A DNA stretch of 64,000 nt from Penelope pileata (Eukaryota > Chordata > Aves > Galliformes > Cracidae), in contig WBMW01004111.1 of NCBI GenBank assembly GCA_013396635.1, forward strand, positions 571,294 to 635,293, written 5' to 3'. Positions 1 to 13,600 of the stretch are shown in pieces. The notes under the pieces were generated by a model. It was not told the origin of the DNA and did not search any database. It was given only the letters and a program-made list of their open reading frames with translations. Position 1 is the first letter of the stretch; each line of letters opens with the position of its first letter. The translations under genes were made by a program, and so were the position numbers.

Positions 1-3000
1 AGGATTAAATGCTCGTGCTTTCTTCTCCTCTGATCTACCAAATTTCTACTAAATGTTTCACTTTGAAAGAATGCAGATCAAATGTGCTTCACACGGTTCC
101 ACTACTGCAAAGGAAAGCTGACAGTTGAGGGTTAACAAAATATATCGCTAGATTCAGACTACAGTATCAGATCAAAGTTTTATTCCCCTCGGGCAGAGCT
201 AACAGATGTTATTTCTGCCAGTGCAGACAGCCGCTGAGGATCATGACTGTGATATCAGAGTATTCTTCAGAGGAGAACGGAATCAGATGTCTGCATGGCA
301 TCTCCCAAACAACCCAGGGATGCACATTCCAGACATCTCTTGGTCTGAATCTGGCTACTTCCACAGATGTTTAGGGCTGAAAAGCACAATAAAAGTCCAT
401 GCACCAGCACTGACTCTGGCTGGGAGTCTGCAGGCTGAAGCAATACCTGTTGGCAACCATGTGCTCTAATCATGTGAAGAGTTACCTGTTTTCAATTCAG
501 TTGTTTCTTTTCTGACATTTTGTGAGACAGGGAATAAAAGCACAAGCATCTTCCCTCAGAAGCAAAACAACTGCTCTGCTCTGATAATAATAATAATGAA
601 AAAACTAAATACAGAAACGATCTATTACGTATGCAGTTCTTCCCATTGGGAGAGAATAAGGGAACAAACAGCAGACAGATGTTATGCATATAACTCAGTG
701 CCCTGCAGGATAATGGTGTTCAGGGATAGGGTAGATAATTGGTAGGAATTCTCACGGATTGAAACTGAACTGAATCACATGAAAGAAAGGAAAAATCCCA
801 ACCAAAATTTGGAAATAGTATCAGTTCTGATTGGTCAGACTGTGAAATTCTCCACACTGTCAGAGAAATTATCCTACCTTTTTTGATGAGAAAGGTTTGA
901 TAATGAGCTTTATTATAAATGCTTGGTCAAAAGGAGTAATGGCCCTGTTTGTTTGTTTGTTTTACTTGCTTTAATAAAAATATTTTATTGGTATTTTCCA
1001 TAGTTGTATGATAGGAAACATTTATTTTTGTATCTCTCAATTTGTTAAATGTTGGTTAGTTTTGTTTTTACTTTTCTCCATATACTGTTTCCTAGTTGGA
1101 AGAAAAGTTCTTCAAACAAAAAGGAAAAACAACATGAAAAACCTCTAGCAGCAAGGCCGTGCTTAAATAAATATACTTAAAGCAATTGGAGAATACTGAA
1201 AACAAGGAGACAGACTGATCAGGGTAAATCAGACGTGCCTAGGAACGGTACAAACAAAATTAATTGACACTGGAATTTGGTGGTAATTTACTTCTCCATT
1301 AGATTAAAGGAAGGAATTTAGAATAAACAAACACCATTATTTCCAAAACTGTGAGTAACTTTGATGAAATGCCAGGAATGGAAGATGTTCTAAGTGTAAC
1401 TTTAAATAGTTGCATGCATTGTTCACCCCACATTGTGGGTTTCTGAGGCCATATATCTTTGCTTGCAGTCTTGCTTATGTTTCACTTGAACAGAGGAATC
1501 AATACAATGTGTATGTGCAGGGAGCCTGCACTAATGTCACTGCTGTCACGTTGAAGGATGCTGCTTTTATGTTTCTGTAACTTTATAATGGCAGCCCTAC
1601 ATCAACATGCTGTTTGGCAGCAACTGTCTTATTTGTTTTGCCTTTTTTTTTTTTTTAACAGAAAAAAATTGTGGCAAGGAAAGGAGGGAAATGACAAGAG
1701 AAATTTGAAGCTGGTAGGCTTTTACGGGCTTTGACAATGAAGCTTTTAATTCTTGCTCCAAAGATCCTCAGATAGCAGCTTTCCAAGTCCTGCTGGAGGA
1801 GTTGATACAAAGCTGATACTTTTAAGTACTGAAAGTTCCTGATTTTGCTTCTTTCATAGCTCAGTAAATTAAAATGTTCTTATCAATTTCAGTATGGGCT
1901 TGGATAAATTCTTTAAAAGTCCATCATTTAATATCATAAAGATCTCAAAAGGATCATGAAAATCCTAACATAACAGTAACTGACCTTGTGTTTAAGGAGA
2001 ACATATGAATAGAAAGATTTGAAAAGCACTCTGTTTTGTGATCTCGAGAAAGTCTGTGCTTTCATGGACAAATGGACAGTTTGAGAGAACTATGACACAG
2101 CTTCATGTATTGATAATGGCACCCAAGAGCCCAACTAAATTACATTTTTCAGAAAAAACTGATGAAGATGAAAGATATTTTCTCCTTTCCTCATGATACC
2201 TCTAGAATAGGAACCAATCACTTTTGAGAATACAAATTTTGATCTGTTGAATTCAAGTTGAGCTCTCAAACCACCTTTGGCTCAGTCAGTTCCTTCTGCC
2301 GTAGTGGAGGTTCCTCTAAGTGTGAAATGAATGGTCTTAGACAGTTTGATGTTAACTACAATAATGTACAATGAAATGTGATCTTTTCTAACTCTGAACT
2401 AATAACTTTGCAAGATTAACTGCTACAATATTAACTTTTTAACCACACTCCAGCCTTGTGTATATTACTTACGGAATTCAGGGAAAATATCTGTATGATA
2501 AAATGTCGTTTTCACTTACTTCGTCCTAATGCAGTGCTCAAGCGGAGGAGTAAGATCATTTTCTTTATCTTCAGTGCACATCTGAGTTGTGTCTAAAGAG
2601 ACATATCAGACATAATTAGTGGCTGGGATATATGTCTATTCATTTCTACACTGCAATGTTGTCTAAGAACTCCACCCATGGATGTGACAACATAGACAAG
2701 AGTCCCTACCACTCACATCGTAAATCTCACAGGCTTTCAGCTCATGGTCATTTGCCTATTCATGTGATGGCAGCCTAAGGGCTGAAAGGTGGTGACTAAA
2801 TGCAAGCTTTCTTTTGGGAATGACCCAAGTTCTGCCCAGTGTTAGCTGACTTCAAGTCAGAAACTTGCTCAGAATTGTGTTGGCTACTTTACAATAAGGA
2901 TAATCATGGGACAATGTTCAGACTCACGACCTGACCCAGGTTGTTTATCAATACAGAGATGGTCTCAAGGAAAATGTGAACTAGAAGATGAAAGAATATG

Positions 3001-6000
3001 CTGGAGGGCTATTTTTTTGCAGTCAATGACATAATTATTAAGAAAAAAGTGTTCATTAATCACATACTAAGGACAGTAACAGTCCTACACATAGGAAATC
3101 TCAAGTCCAGTCCAAACTGAAATAGGATTCCTTCACCCTTGAAAGGAAGACTGTCCCTTTACTGTTGGAAAAGTGCACGGATGGGAGAAGGCAGTGTTGT
3201 GTTAGATATAAGAGAGTTACTGCAGTCTCTGAGCATTCCTTTGGGATGGAGAGGCAATTGCATTGTTCCGGGGAAAACAGAGAGGTCAGTGTCTCAGAGA
3301 CTGGATCTGTCAACAGTGAAAGTAGTTGCTGAATTTCTCAGGGAGAAAACATCCTGCAACTACCTTGGATGTCAGTCTGCTCAGCTGTTTCCTGTTTTGG
3401 AGTAAAACATTTTAAACTGCTGTTTACTAGGGCTGTTTTTTGGTGCCTTTTTTTTTTTTAATTATTTCTTTTTTGTCATCCAGCCCATGGGAAGGTTGTG
3501 AGCAACTAACGATGCCAAGGCAGGGCGCAGGATATGGATGTGATCCAGTGAGACTGATGTAGACAGGATGGGAGGCAATTGCTCTTCTCAGATATATCTG
3601 ACTTCCTCCTGTCAGTATAAATACCTGCAGAAAACTCTGTATGACTGTAGTGGCTGGAGTAATAGAAAATGGGCAAAATTTAAAAGTACATAAAGGAGTG
3701 ACAGTTTTATCCAAGAACCTCAGGAAGAGATACACTGGAATCTTTCAAGATTCAATGGACCTCTTTCATCCTAAGAGTTTATAACAGTTAGCTAGAGGTC
3801 TCCAGCAGTGTCTGGACCCTCCAGGAATTCCTGATGCTGATGTTCTGGATGTTGTGATAGTGAGAAGCAACATTCACTGTCCTAGTCACAGCACGAGTAG
3901 AGGACAGGCATCTGGCACGACTGCCTCTCACAGTCATTGCCAACTTGCTGAATTTTGTCATTTTTAGACTTGAGTTCTTCCAACCAGGAGACTTTGAATG
4001 TTTTTCAAAGAAAGAAATATGAAAAAATGTATCACAGGCAAAGAACATTTAGATAAGCTACTTAACTAGCAATGGTGTTAAAGTGTTTCACATAACTCAT
4101 TTGGAGCAAGGAGCATTGATGTTACACTTTTCCATCTTGGAGTTATCAACAGCAAGAAGGACCTGAGTATGATCTCTTTTATCTATACATCCTAAGCTAA
4201 GGGTAGGGAGAAATTGAGTGCCAGCCCAGTTACAGACAAGCTTGCTATTCAAGAGATATGGTGAGGATGGGCTCAGAAAAGTGGAACTGGAACAATCACT
4301 GGAAGACATAATGTTCAAAATTTAAATGGCAACCTTAGGAAGCGATGTTTTATTAATTGCCTTTCCTGAAGTCATTTGCACATTGGAGCAATCTCATCTT
4401 AACTTTGGGGCAAAACTGTTTTGAAAGTGTTATAATCAATCTACCAGCCTTGCCCAGAAGTTGTCTCCATTATCTGGAGTTCTGCTGATTTCATTGATTG
4501 CATTTCCTTCTACGGCATGTGCAAAGTGGCTGAAAATTATGTCTATGGGTCTGGGAGAATCTTCAGGAAAATCTAACTATATTTTATTAACAATTATTCA
4601 CCTGTATTTTGAAAATATTTTTAAAAGGATACTGAGTTCAAGGAATGTACCAATGAGATATAAGATTAACTAAAACAGACTGTACAAAAACTCAATATGT
4701 ATTCACTTGGAGACAATATATTGTAAATGTTAACAGAGACAGGTATTAACTGTATATATTAGAAAACAGTGGTGTTTCTCCAAGCAGAACAACAAGCTCT
4801 TTCATACAAGTGCTCCACGTGACCTGTAAGAAAATCTCCACTGAGTTCCTAAACAGTTAACAAAAGCACAACAGCAAAATGTAGAAAGTGATTAATTTAG
4901 GAATATCAGCTTGTTTTCCCTCTCTGACTATCAGAAATTCTACCAGAAAGAAGGACTAAGAACTTTTATTTAGAGCAACATGTTGAACTCACTAGCAGAT
5001 GCAGCCCACTTTTCATATTTCTTGTCTACATGTTGGCAAATGGTTATCAATATGAGAAGCAAGGCAAAGTCTTCATCCCATATAGTATTGATAGTGATTT
5101 AACACAAAACAGCAACTGCTATTACTCCAAAAATGTAATTCTGCCCTTATTTGCTGGCTTTTATGCTCTTCTTGCGCAGAATAATTTCTTTAGAATTTCC
5201 TGAAATGTGATCTTGATCATAATCTTCATAATTATAAACAAGATCTACATTTCAAGGAATTCCCCTTATTGCTAGTAAAAAGCACACAACCTTGCAAACT
5301 GGCATCAGCGAGATGTGCAACATCCAGGACTTCACATTATTTCTCTGTGTAACGCTGCCTAATCATCATAGCTTGTTGATGTTTCCACGATGGAAATACC
5401 AATAATACCATCATGCTATTTCTACCTGGTACTGTATGCACGGTTTACATTTATGTTCGATGTCACCTTTAAGATGTAAAGCAGTTTCAGTTTTTCTCCA
5501 GACCAAACACAGGATTACTGCACAGCCCGAACTACGAAAGCGTTTCCCTGGAATGATGAAACTATTTCCAATTTACAGCCTTTTGCAGAATTTCACAGAT
5601 AACAAAAGATTTACTGAGACATATCCCTGGAAGAGGCCATAGCTACAACCAAAAGATATCTACTGCTTACTGCAAGTTTAATCTTTGGGCAGAAATAAAC
5701 AGTTCTGTCACGATAGGCTGAATAACTGAAGAGAAAAATATATACAACCTCTAAGCACTTGTTCATCCAGGGATCTCAGAGTGCCAGGTACATATGGATT
5801 TTGGAAATGTCCCTGATTTATCAAAGAGTGAAAGACAGAAAAGGATACCTGTTTTGGACCATATGTTACAAAATACAGCAGAATACGATGAATGTATCTC
5901 AGTCTCTCACTCCTATACTGAATCATCTATGTCACTTACAAAGAATACATCTATCTCAAGAGAAAATCCCCCTCTACTTACAGTCACAATGTCTATGTAG

Positions 6001-7441
6001 CAATTCCGAACCACCAGAAACTAGCAAGCCTAGAGACACCTCTGCAGCCCCAAGCCATCAAAGAGATTACTTCTTTCATATTGACAACATACAACTGCAA
6101 AATAAATCATGGAGAAAGTGCAGCCTAAAAGGCATGCTTCAAAAATAGGTATTAGCCCATGAAAACTGTGAGATTTGTAGTAATTATTATTGTTTTGATT
6201 GTAATATATTAAGATTTACAATATGTTGCTTCCAAGTGAAGATATAGTGATTTTTCTGTACATCTGTTTTAATAAATATTCTTGGATCTGTGACAGACTG
6301 TGTGGGAACCATTTTGCAGCTATGTTCTGTGGAGGCTGAAAAATTTGCTGGCTAATATATAATGTGATCACTACAATACAATGTCATGGATTTTAATTAG
6401 AATAAGAGGATAAATAACAGGGAGAAAGACTATTACATTCACTACCATCTTATGAGATGCTAAAGGCCTCTAGCACTCTCATCCATACTAACAGTTTTGC
6501 CACATGGCCTTAATTAGAACACTCAACACTCGTGCATAACTCATCCTGTCCAAGAGTCAGAACATTTATGCAAACAAGGAGCACCAACAGGTTATTTTTA
6601 AGAGAGGACTTCAGTAAAGTGGCTCCTTAAGATAGAGATGGAATTTGATTAGATTGTATAAATATATTGAAGGAAAGAAAGCAAAAGATAAAGAGGATAT
6701 TATTAGCAAAAATGAATTTCGTGGTCAAGAATATCTTAATATGGAAATGAGTAGAAGCTTTCTGTGCATCAGAATACTTCTTGTCCAACTGTCTTCCAGT
6801 TAGAGAAACACAATTCCTGTAAAAGCAGCCCCATAATTTGACACGATTTCCTGAAAGAATGAGTTTAACAAGTCAGAAGATCTTTCATGTGCTTGTATTT
6901 CCAAGTATGCTCAGAAGCAGGCTGATCTTTGCTAGCAGATTACTGCCATCTCTTGAAGAAGCTGGGTTTGGAGGCAAGCATTTAATCCTTTCTCACCCTC
7001 TCTGCTCACTTTACCATATGAATGTAGTGCTGAGGAACAGGAGGTTGGCACTTTCTGCCGATAGAAAATAGTGGGAACATGTGAAGGAGAATGGGAGCAG
7101 TTAAATAAGGTTTATAGACCTGGGAGTATGAATAGGGCAGATTACAATCTGTTCCTTGGAAATCTGTGCCACTGAAACATTTAGTGATCTGTATAGAGTA
7201 GCATGTGCTCACATTTAACCCTTCAAAGGGCTTGCCCTCAAAATTGTCCTGAGAAATCTAATTCCAAATTAATCAACAAAACTAATTTTGGAAATCAGAA
7301 AACAGGCACAGAAATGTTCTTTGAATGCCTGAGATCATCACAAATTTGTTCAACTTTGTATTGCTGGATTTTTCTTTTTTATGTGATACTGTCACCACCA
7401 TGAGGGGTGAAATGCAGAGTTGCTGTGTTGTACATACCTAC
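1..7441 (-). other. MINDY4: Intron of MINDY4 (part of the last intron)
   Basis: Non-coding by inspection. It holds a short ATA run (583-598), a GTTT run (946-963), a T14 run (1643-1656) and an imperfect 70-nt hairpin (5193-5262). Two overlapping plus-strand ORFs at 5759-6148 (129 codons) resemble nothing known. No CR1 tail was recognised here. Confidence 0.8.
5193..5262. other. Imperfect inverted repeat, pre-miRNA-sized hairpin
   Basis: The left arm 5193-5214 (gaatttcctgaaatgtgatc + tt) and right arm 5240-5262 are complementary over about 22 pairs, with one bulged base, one T:G wobble and one C/A mismatch. A 25-nt loop (5215-5239) separates them. Stem, loop and total length are within the normal range for animal pre-miRNAs, but an inverted repeat of another origin looks the same. 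Expression and strand are unknown. Confidence 0.6.
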
Positions 7442-7618
7442 TGTTAACCGTATTTCTTCTTCCTGGTTGGCCAAGCCATCATAATAATATAGATCAAATC
7501 TCCGTTCAGTTTTCCAGTCACCTTGTAAATCTCTTTCCAAACAAAAAAGCACACTGAAGTGGCTTTCACTGCATACCAACCAAATTGGGTATTTAGGAGT
7601 CTTCAAGTAACAACCAAC
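7442..7618 (-). CDS. MINDY4: MINDY4 coding exon carrying catalytic His (CSESHFSVLF)
   Basis: A 177-nt exon, phase 0 at both ends, residues 527-585. Acceptor tttcttttag|gttggt, donor ttaaca|gtaggt. It encodes VGCYLKTPKYPIWLVCSESH and FDLYYYDGLANQEEEIRLT. His546 in ESHFS is the expected general base. Reading can continue 17 codons past the donor to a stop, but those codons are not conserved; in mammals this point continues with ID-type residues from a final exon. That exon (it should contain PPLELCIRTKW and NWNG) was looked for on the minus strand of 1-7441 and not found, so it lies outside. Confidence 0.97.
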
Positions 7619-10600
7619 CTAAAAGAAAGACACAGAACATTAAAAAACCTCGGCAAAAAAAGGAAATAAAAGAAAAAAGAAAAGAAAAGAAAAGAAAAGA
7701 AAAGAAAAGAAAAGAATCATTAATTGTGGAAAGCATTAGATGCATTCTTCACTGAACTACTATTGTTTACAAACATTGAAGAAGGTTCATTATACAACAC
7801 TGACGAAACAGACCAGGATAGCTCTGCTAAGTCATTTCAACGTTTAAAGCAAGTATGTGGCCTTGAGTTATAGACAGGTGACAAAATCCATCAGCAGTAC
7901 TCTTACAGCAAACAAGTTCACATCCCATATGATCAGAACAAGAATAAACTCTGTCCTCTGAAATAGCTATAAAACCACAACACTATACAGGATCATCCAT
8001 ATGGAGCAGTACTTGGAGGCTAAGGAGAGAGACTCCATAGGAGCTCGGATGACATGAGATACTTAGGTGTGGGCAACTAAACAGGGCACAAAATCTTTTT
8101 TTTTGGGTTAAGAATATAAAACATTTCTTCATTTTAGCACCCTCTTCTAGCTTCACAGTCCAGCCATGTAACATATTTTCACCTACTAGAAAAAAGCATA
8201 ACAGAAGCACTTGTTTTTATTCATTATTCTTGTCAAAAATCAAGGACTCTCAGAAGAAAAAGCAATGTCTTCTTTACAAGACGACTTTTCTGAGCCTGTT
8301 ACCTCCTTCTGAAAGTTTGAAAGTACATTTATTTATAAATATCCTAAATATTCTACATATAAATTATTCTCATACTTATTACTGACTTGAAATAATAATA
8401 TTAATCTACCCACTATTTAAAATGTAGACTACTACAGCAATTCTTTGGGTTAGTGAGTAATTGCTTTTATCTATAGATGTATCCATTTATCAGTTCAATC
8501 AATTTTCCTGCTACTTCATCCCATAGTCTTCAAGGCCAATTCAGCAAAGAATTGATGATAATTTTATGCTTGTTTAGGCTCACGTCTATTATTTCTCATG
8601 GAATTTATGCTTTAAAGCAGACATAAGTATACATATGCTTGAATACCTAGAGGTGTGTAACTATTGCTTCAATACTGATACAGAATGAGTCATGGAAATT
8701 TCTGCATTCCCTAAGGTCAGTGAGTAATATGTAGTATTTTCTTCACCTGACATTAATGTGTTCTGAGGTAGCCACCGTTCTCCTGTTGCATGCTGCTGCC
8801 TTAGAGCAGCAGTATCAGTTAATGACTTTAGCCCCTTTCAGCAGTAAATAAGTAGTAAGTCACAGATTTAAAACTGTGAGTAGATTGTTTAATGTAGCAA
8901 AGAAACCTTATTTCTCCCAGCTGGAATATTAATCTACAATTGATATTTACTATTAGCTATATTTCTGCCATTGAAAGCTGTATTCTGAGTTCCAAATAGT
9001 ATTGTTTTTCCTCCACTGACTTCTTTCTTTCTTCATCTTTTATAAATTGCTCAGAAAAACAAAAAAGCTAAAATATATTTTTTTGCTTTCAGTGGGATGT
9101 TTCTAGCTGTGGCTTTTCTTAGCAGTCTCACAACTGGCAGAATCACTGCTGGGCTGAGAGTTGTGTACAACCACCTTTATTTTATCTCCAGTTTTATGTT
9201 TCATCTTCTAAACAGATGTGGTACGGTTGGCATGCTATAGATCTGCTAAGCAAGGAATGGCAGCCAAGTGTACAAGTATATGTACAGAGAAACATAAGAT
9301 CAGTTTCTGTCTCCATAATGCAGGTGCTAATGTCATCCATTGCTAAAAAGCAGGAGCCAATATATATGCTGTTGTAATTAAAAGCCTAAATAGTATTCTA
9401 AGCAATAAGGAGCACATCTTCTTTACTATTAAGATTTAGAACTTAAATCTGAAGTGTTAGAAAATTAAGTATTTTCCCAAATGATATTTTCTTCTGCTGT
9501 TAGATAACGGCTTTCTAGCTACTTAGATAACTGTTCCCTGACTCAGTACTTTGTTAGCAGCTATTTAAAATAGGCTTTTATACAACAGTTTTGTTTTCTA
9601 ATTCTTGGCTTAAAAGTACTGATTTTTTTTTACAAGCTTACAAAAACACTCATAACATGAGTTATCAAGAAGGGAAATACACAGATGCAACAAAAGACGG
9701 CAAATTAGAGGGCAGTGGATGAAAAGATTCAGTTTCACAAACATGCATATTTTAGCACACCAATAAATCAAAGCCAAAAGGGAACAGTCAGTCTTCTCTT
9801 AAAAAGATGTTTTCTTGCCATATATGTCTGCTAAAGTAACTTCTAAGCTTCATCAAAAAACATTTGACAAAACAAGATTAGAGAGATACAGAACTGTTTC
9901 AAAGCAGACATCCACTTCAATTCTTACTCACATGAGCAATCCCATTGAAGTCAGCACAAACTGTTCAGATGACTAAAGTCTTACAGGAACATTTCCAGAC
10001 ATGTATAGTTTCCAATCACAATGCTAGCAGGAGAAGGCAAGAGCCTCAATTTTAAGACAACAAGGAGAACACAAAACATCACACACCAAATCCTCATCTC
10101 CGATAAGAAAGGAGAAGTCTTTGTTTCAGTTGCATCACTTCTACTATTTGAAGGTCAGTTTCTGCTTTTAACATCATATTGTGTTCCAGGTGTTGACTGG
10201 TCCCTCCACATGTGCTTCTCCCCCAGACCTCTAGCCACTTTGTTTCACTGTCATCACCTTTCAGCGGCTTCTGCCTCTCCAGATACATGAGGCTATTCCT
10301 ACTCTAGTGGAGAAAACATTCAGAATTTGTTCACAGCTTTAAGGTCAAATGGCACGGAATGGTTTGTGACCATATGGCTAAAATTTCTTCCCCCTTTTAA
10401 ACAGGTTACTTTGTCTAGACGTTCCATAAACAACATCCCTGTCCTATGGCATTTCTCAAACCACATCCACATTTCTTTCTACAAAATGTAATAAAATGTA
10501 ATAGAGAAACATGCTTCTGAACATGCTAACTTTCAGAAGATAAGCACAATCACGGGTTAGTTCTCAGATCTGTGTCTTCACCTTGGTTAGTTCTGTGTAC

Positions 10601-13600
10601 AAACAGGAATCCCAGACATTATTGCAGTGGCCCACTCACCAGCTGACTGTTTCAGAGTCTGTTTCTAATCTTGTTTCAATTCTAACTATCCAGAAAATTC
10701 AGTTCTACAATGCCTTTTTCAGGGAAGGCTCTTCACATACAATAGTGAGCTAGGTAGAAATGTACGACTTCTTTACTGAGCAAAAAGTCCCCAGTAAAGT
10801 AGAACTATTCAGCAGTCCAAACCCAAGGAATCTCTTCCTTCAGACACTTTTAATTCATTCTCTTATTGACTATCATCTTTTGCCATGTATCTGACATGCA
10901 GAAACAACCACACAAGTCCAATCACTAACAGTGCCACATGTTCACTTTACACTATATCTAAACACACCCATGCCTCTTCATCCTTCTCTGTAGAAGTATG
11001 TCCCATGTCTTTTGCAGACTTTCTTCAGTCTTTTGACAACTACTGACATCTTCTATCAGTTCTCCACTACACAAGTTCTCCATTATTTCAGTGAAACAGC
11101 TTAAATGAAACTCAGAAACACACACAAGAATCTGAGAAACTTCTCAAAGAGCCTGTCAGATGGGATCAGTCTCGCTTAAACATATCTCTGTTTAATGAGG
11201 TGATAAGTAAATTCCACGTGTCCTGTAATCTTTGATACACACTGAGTGATTGGCACTGCGCTGCATCATTTCACTTATGCTTATAAGCATCACAGTGAGC
11301 CAAAATAGCCTTTCACCCTCATTCTGAGGATTCTTTTGCCCACTTTTTCAAGCATCATTTGCTGAGTGCACTAAAAGAATGCCCTTGTTCAACTGGTCCA
11401 GCTGCTGAGCGGAGAGCGCTTCTTCCATTGCTTTACCAGGTCGGTAGGTGATCATGATCCTGGAGTACAACAGGACCTTGAAGAATGAGCACCCCACGCT
11501 CTGACTCAAAACCATTTAAGCTAACTTTGAGTATGCATCTTTCAGCAAGTGCTTCCAGAGGATGGGGCCCTTCTCTCCAGCTATGTGCTGCCCTATGAAT
11601 GTACTGCTGGCTCTAATTTCCAAAGGCAAATCAGGGGTATGAGACTTGAATCTGCTTAATAAAATATCATTGTGTTTCTTAAGGGCTCAATGGCTGTCTT
11701 CTAGTTTGAAGACCATAAAAAGAATCCTATATTTTTGCTTCTTGTAATAATGCATTAAAAAGTAATAATGCATTACTATTCAATATTTATTTTCAAGTTT
11801 GCTCATTAATCTTAGTCAGGCAAAAATGTAAGGAGGGGAACGTGTTAGGTTTCTTTTCACGCTGCATGTTTCCAGTTCCTAAGGAGACTTCATTAACACT
11901 AATCATCTCCCTTACAAATCCCATAAGAATGCTCATAAATTTCAGAGACCATCCTCATCTTTGAAAAACATCAACCTTTCTAAAGCAAGCACCTTCAGAA
12001 GGCTCATTTTCAACACTACGGGTGGTCTTCTTCCACATCTGATTTCAGTGTGTATTTGCACAATGGTGAAACTAAATCAAACAAATATTTACTACTGGAG
12101 AATTATTCCAGTGTATCTACCAGCATGAGTGTATGGTATTTCACCATTCAGATTTTATTTCCTCATTGAACAAGGCTGTCTTTTGCCATGTGTATACCAA
12201 ATGAAACAAACAAACAGCCCATCGTTTGTTTTGACGATTTTTTCCCCTAGTCGCAATGACCTTTACTGGTTTGAATTAACATTAAACAATGTTCCAACAG
12301 TGTTAGGACAGAAGAGTTAATGATGTAAAAACAGATACCCTTATAAAAGGGTTTTGGGGATCAAGAACACCACAGACTCAGTTCACCCATTCCACCAGCA
12401 TTAATAAAACAGCAGGTCAACCACATTGCTATTACATTTGCATTTATATTTCCATTGCTAATATATTTGCACAATAGATTTGCATGTTACTAAGGGTCAT
12501 TGTGAATTTAAAGTTATTTCCATTAATATGTACTTGATTTAATCAGATTAAGACATATAAAATCAATGTTCACAACTTCTAATATTCAGAGTATGCATAA
12601 TTTAATGACTATGCCAGGTTGGGCAGAAATTGACGCATTTTTTAGCCAGATATTTATAAATGGTAATAGGAAACAATATAGTAGGAAACTATATAGGTAG
12701 TAAGAAAGAATATAGGGAGTCCTAGATGTTTTCTGTAGCTTTGCATCCTTTTTGCTGTAAAATAATAGGAAATTGTTCTGATGATAAACTTGGAGAAAAA
12801 AGTACATAATGGAGAAGAACAGAAAGAGGCGTGTGTTCAATCCCAGGACTACCAAACCAAGGAAAAGACCTGAAAAGCATTGGTTTTTGAACACAGCAAT
12901 TGTGTGTGGCAAGGCAAAATGATCTCAAGATGCCAGGTAGCCTCCATATCTTTTCTTTATTCTTGTCTAATTCTGATGCTTTTATTGTATGTCCCATCAA
13001 GTGAAGTAATATTGAGGGAGATTCAACCCGTTATTCAGACCTCAGGACTGCCATTCCTTCAAGACATGTGGAGGAGTTTATAGGTATTTTAGTAAGTTGC
13101 TTTACTGCAATGACAAAGATAGGTCAAGCTTCAGTCCACTTAACTCTAACTCTATATGTAGGCCTTCTAATTCAGGTTGGCCTCCTGCCTTTGACTGTCT
13201 TAAAAATAAAAGAAGAGATGGGTATCGCCAGAAATTTGGACAACTCTGTTCATCAGCTATAAAGGAATTTGGCTGGACTCCTTTCCTAAATATTTTCAGC
13301 CTATAAGGGAGCTAAAGTTAACTGAGATACATCCAGACCAAAATACTGATATTTACAATCTGAAGGGATGTGAAATGCATGCCAATATTTCAGCTACAGT
13401 GACTGGCCACTGAGAAAAAAAATGTCCAGGACGAGTAAAATAGGATTTCACTTAAGAAAATTTCAGTTCAAAGCTAGAAAGAGGAATTTAAAAACAAGGA
13501 ATGAAGAACAGACTTTTGATCTGGGCAATGCCTTATCAGCTTTGTTTCCATCAAACTGGTATGTATCACGTATTTTTGCCCACAGTAGCACTCACAAATG

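Noticed and set aside
4097..4318. Minus-strand ORF ending in NAPCSK, considered as the last MINDY4 exon
   Set aside because: It lacks the expected PPLELCIRTKW and NWNG residues and has no acceptor in the right phase.
5759..6148. Plus-strand ORF of 129 codons and an overlapping 68-codon ORF
   Set aside because: Opposite strand to the gene, no domain, no promoter or splice evidence; length is within chance for the window.
7379..7441. Extension of the catalytic-His exon past position 7442 to a stop
   Set aside because: A consensus donor (aca|gtaggt) is present and the extra residues do not match the conserved continuation of the family.
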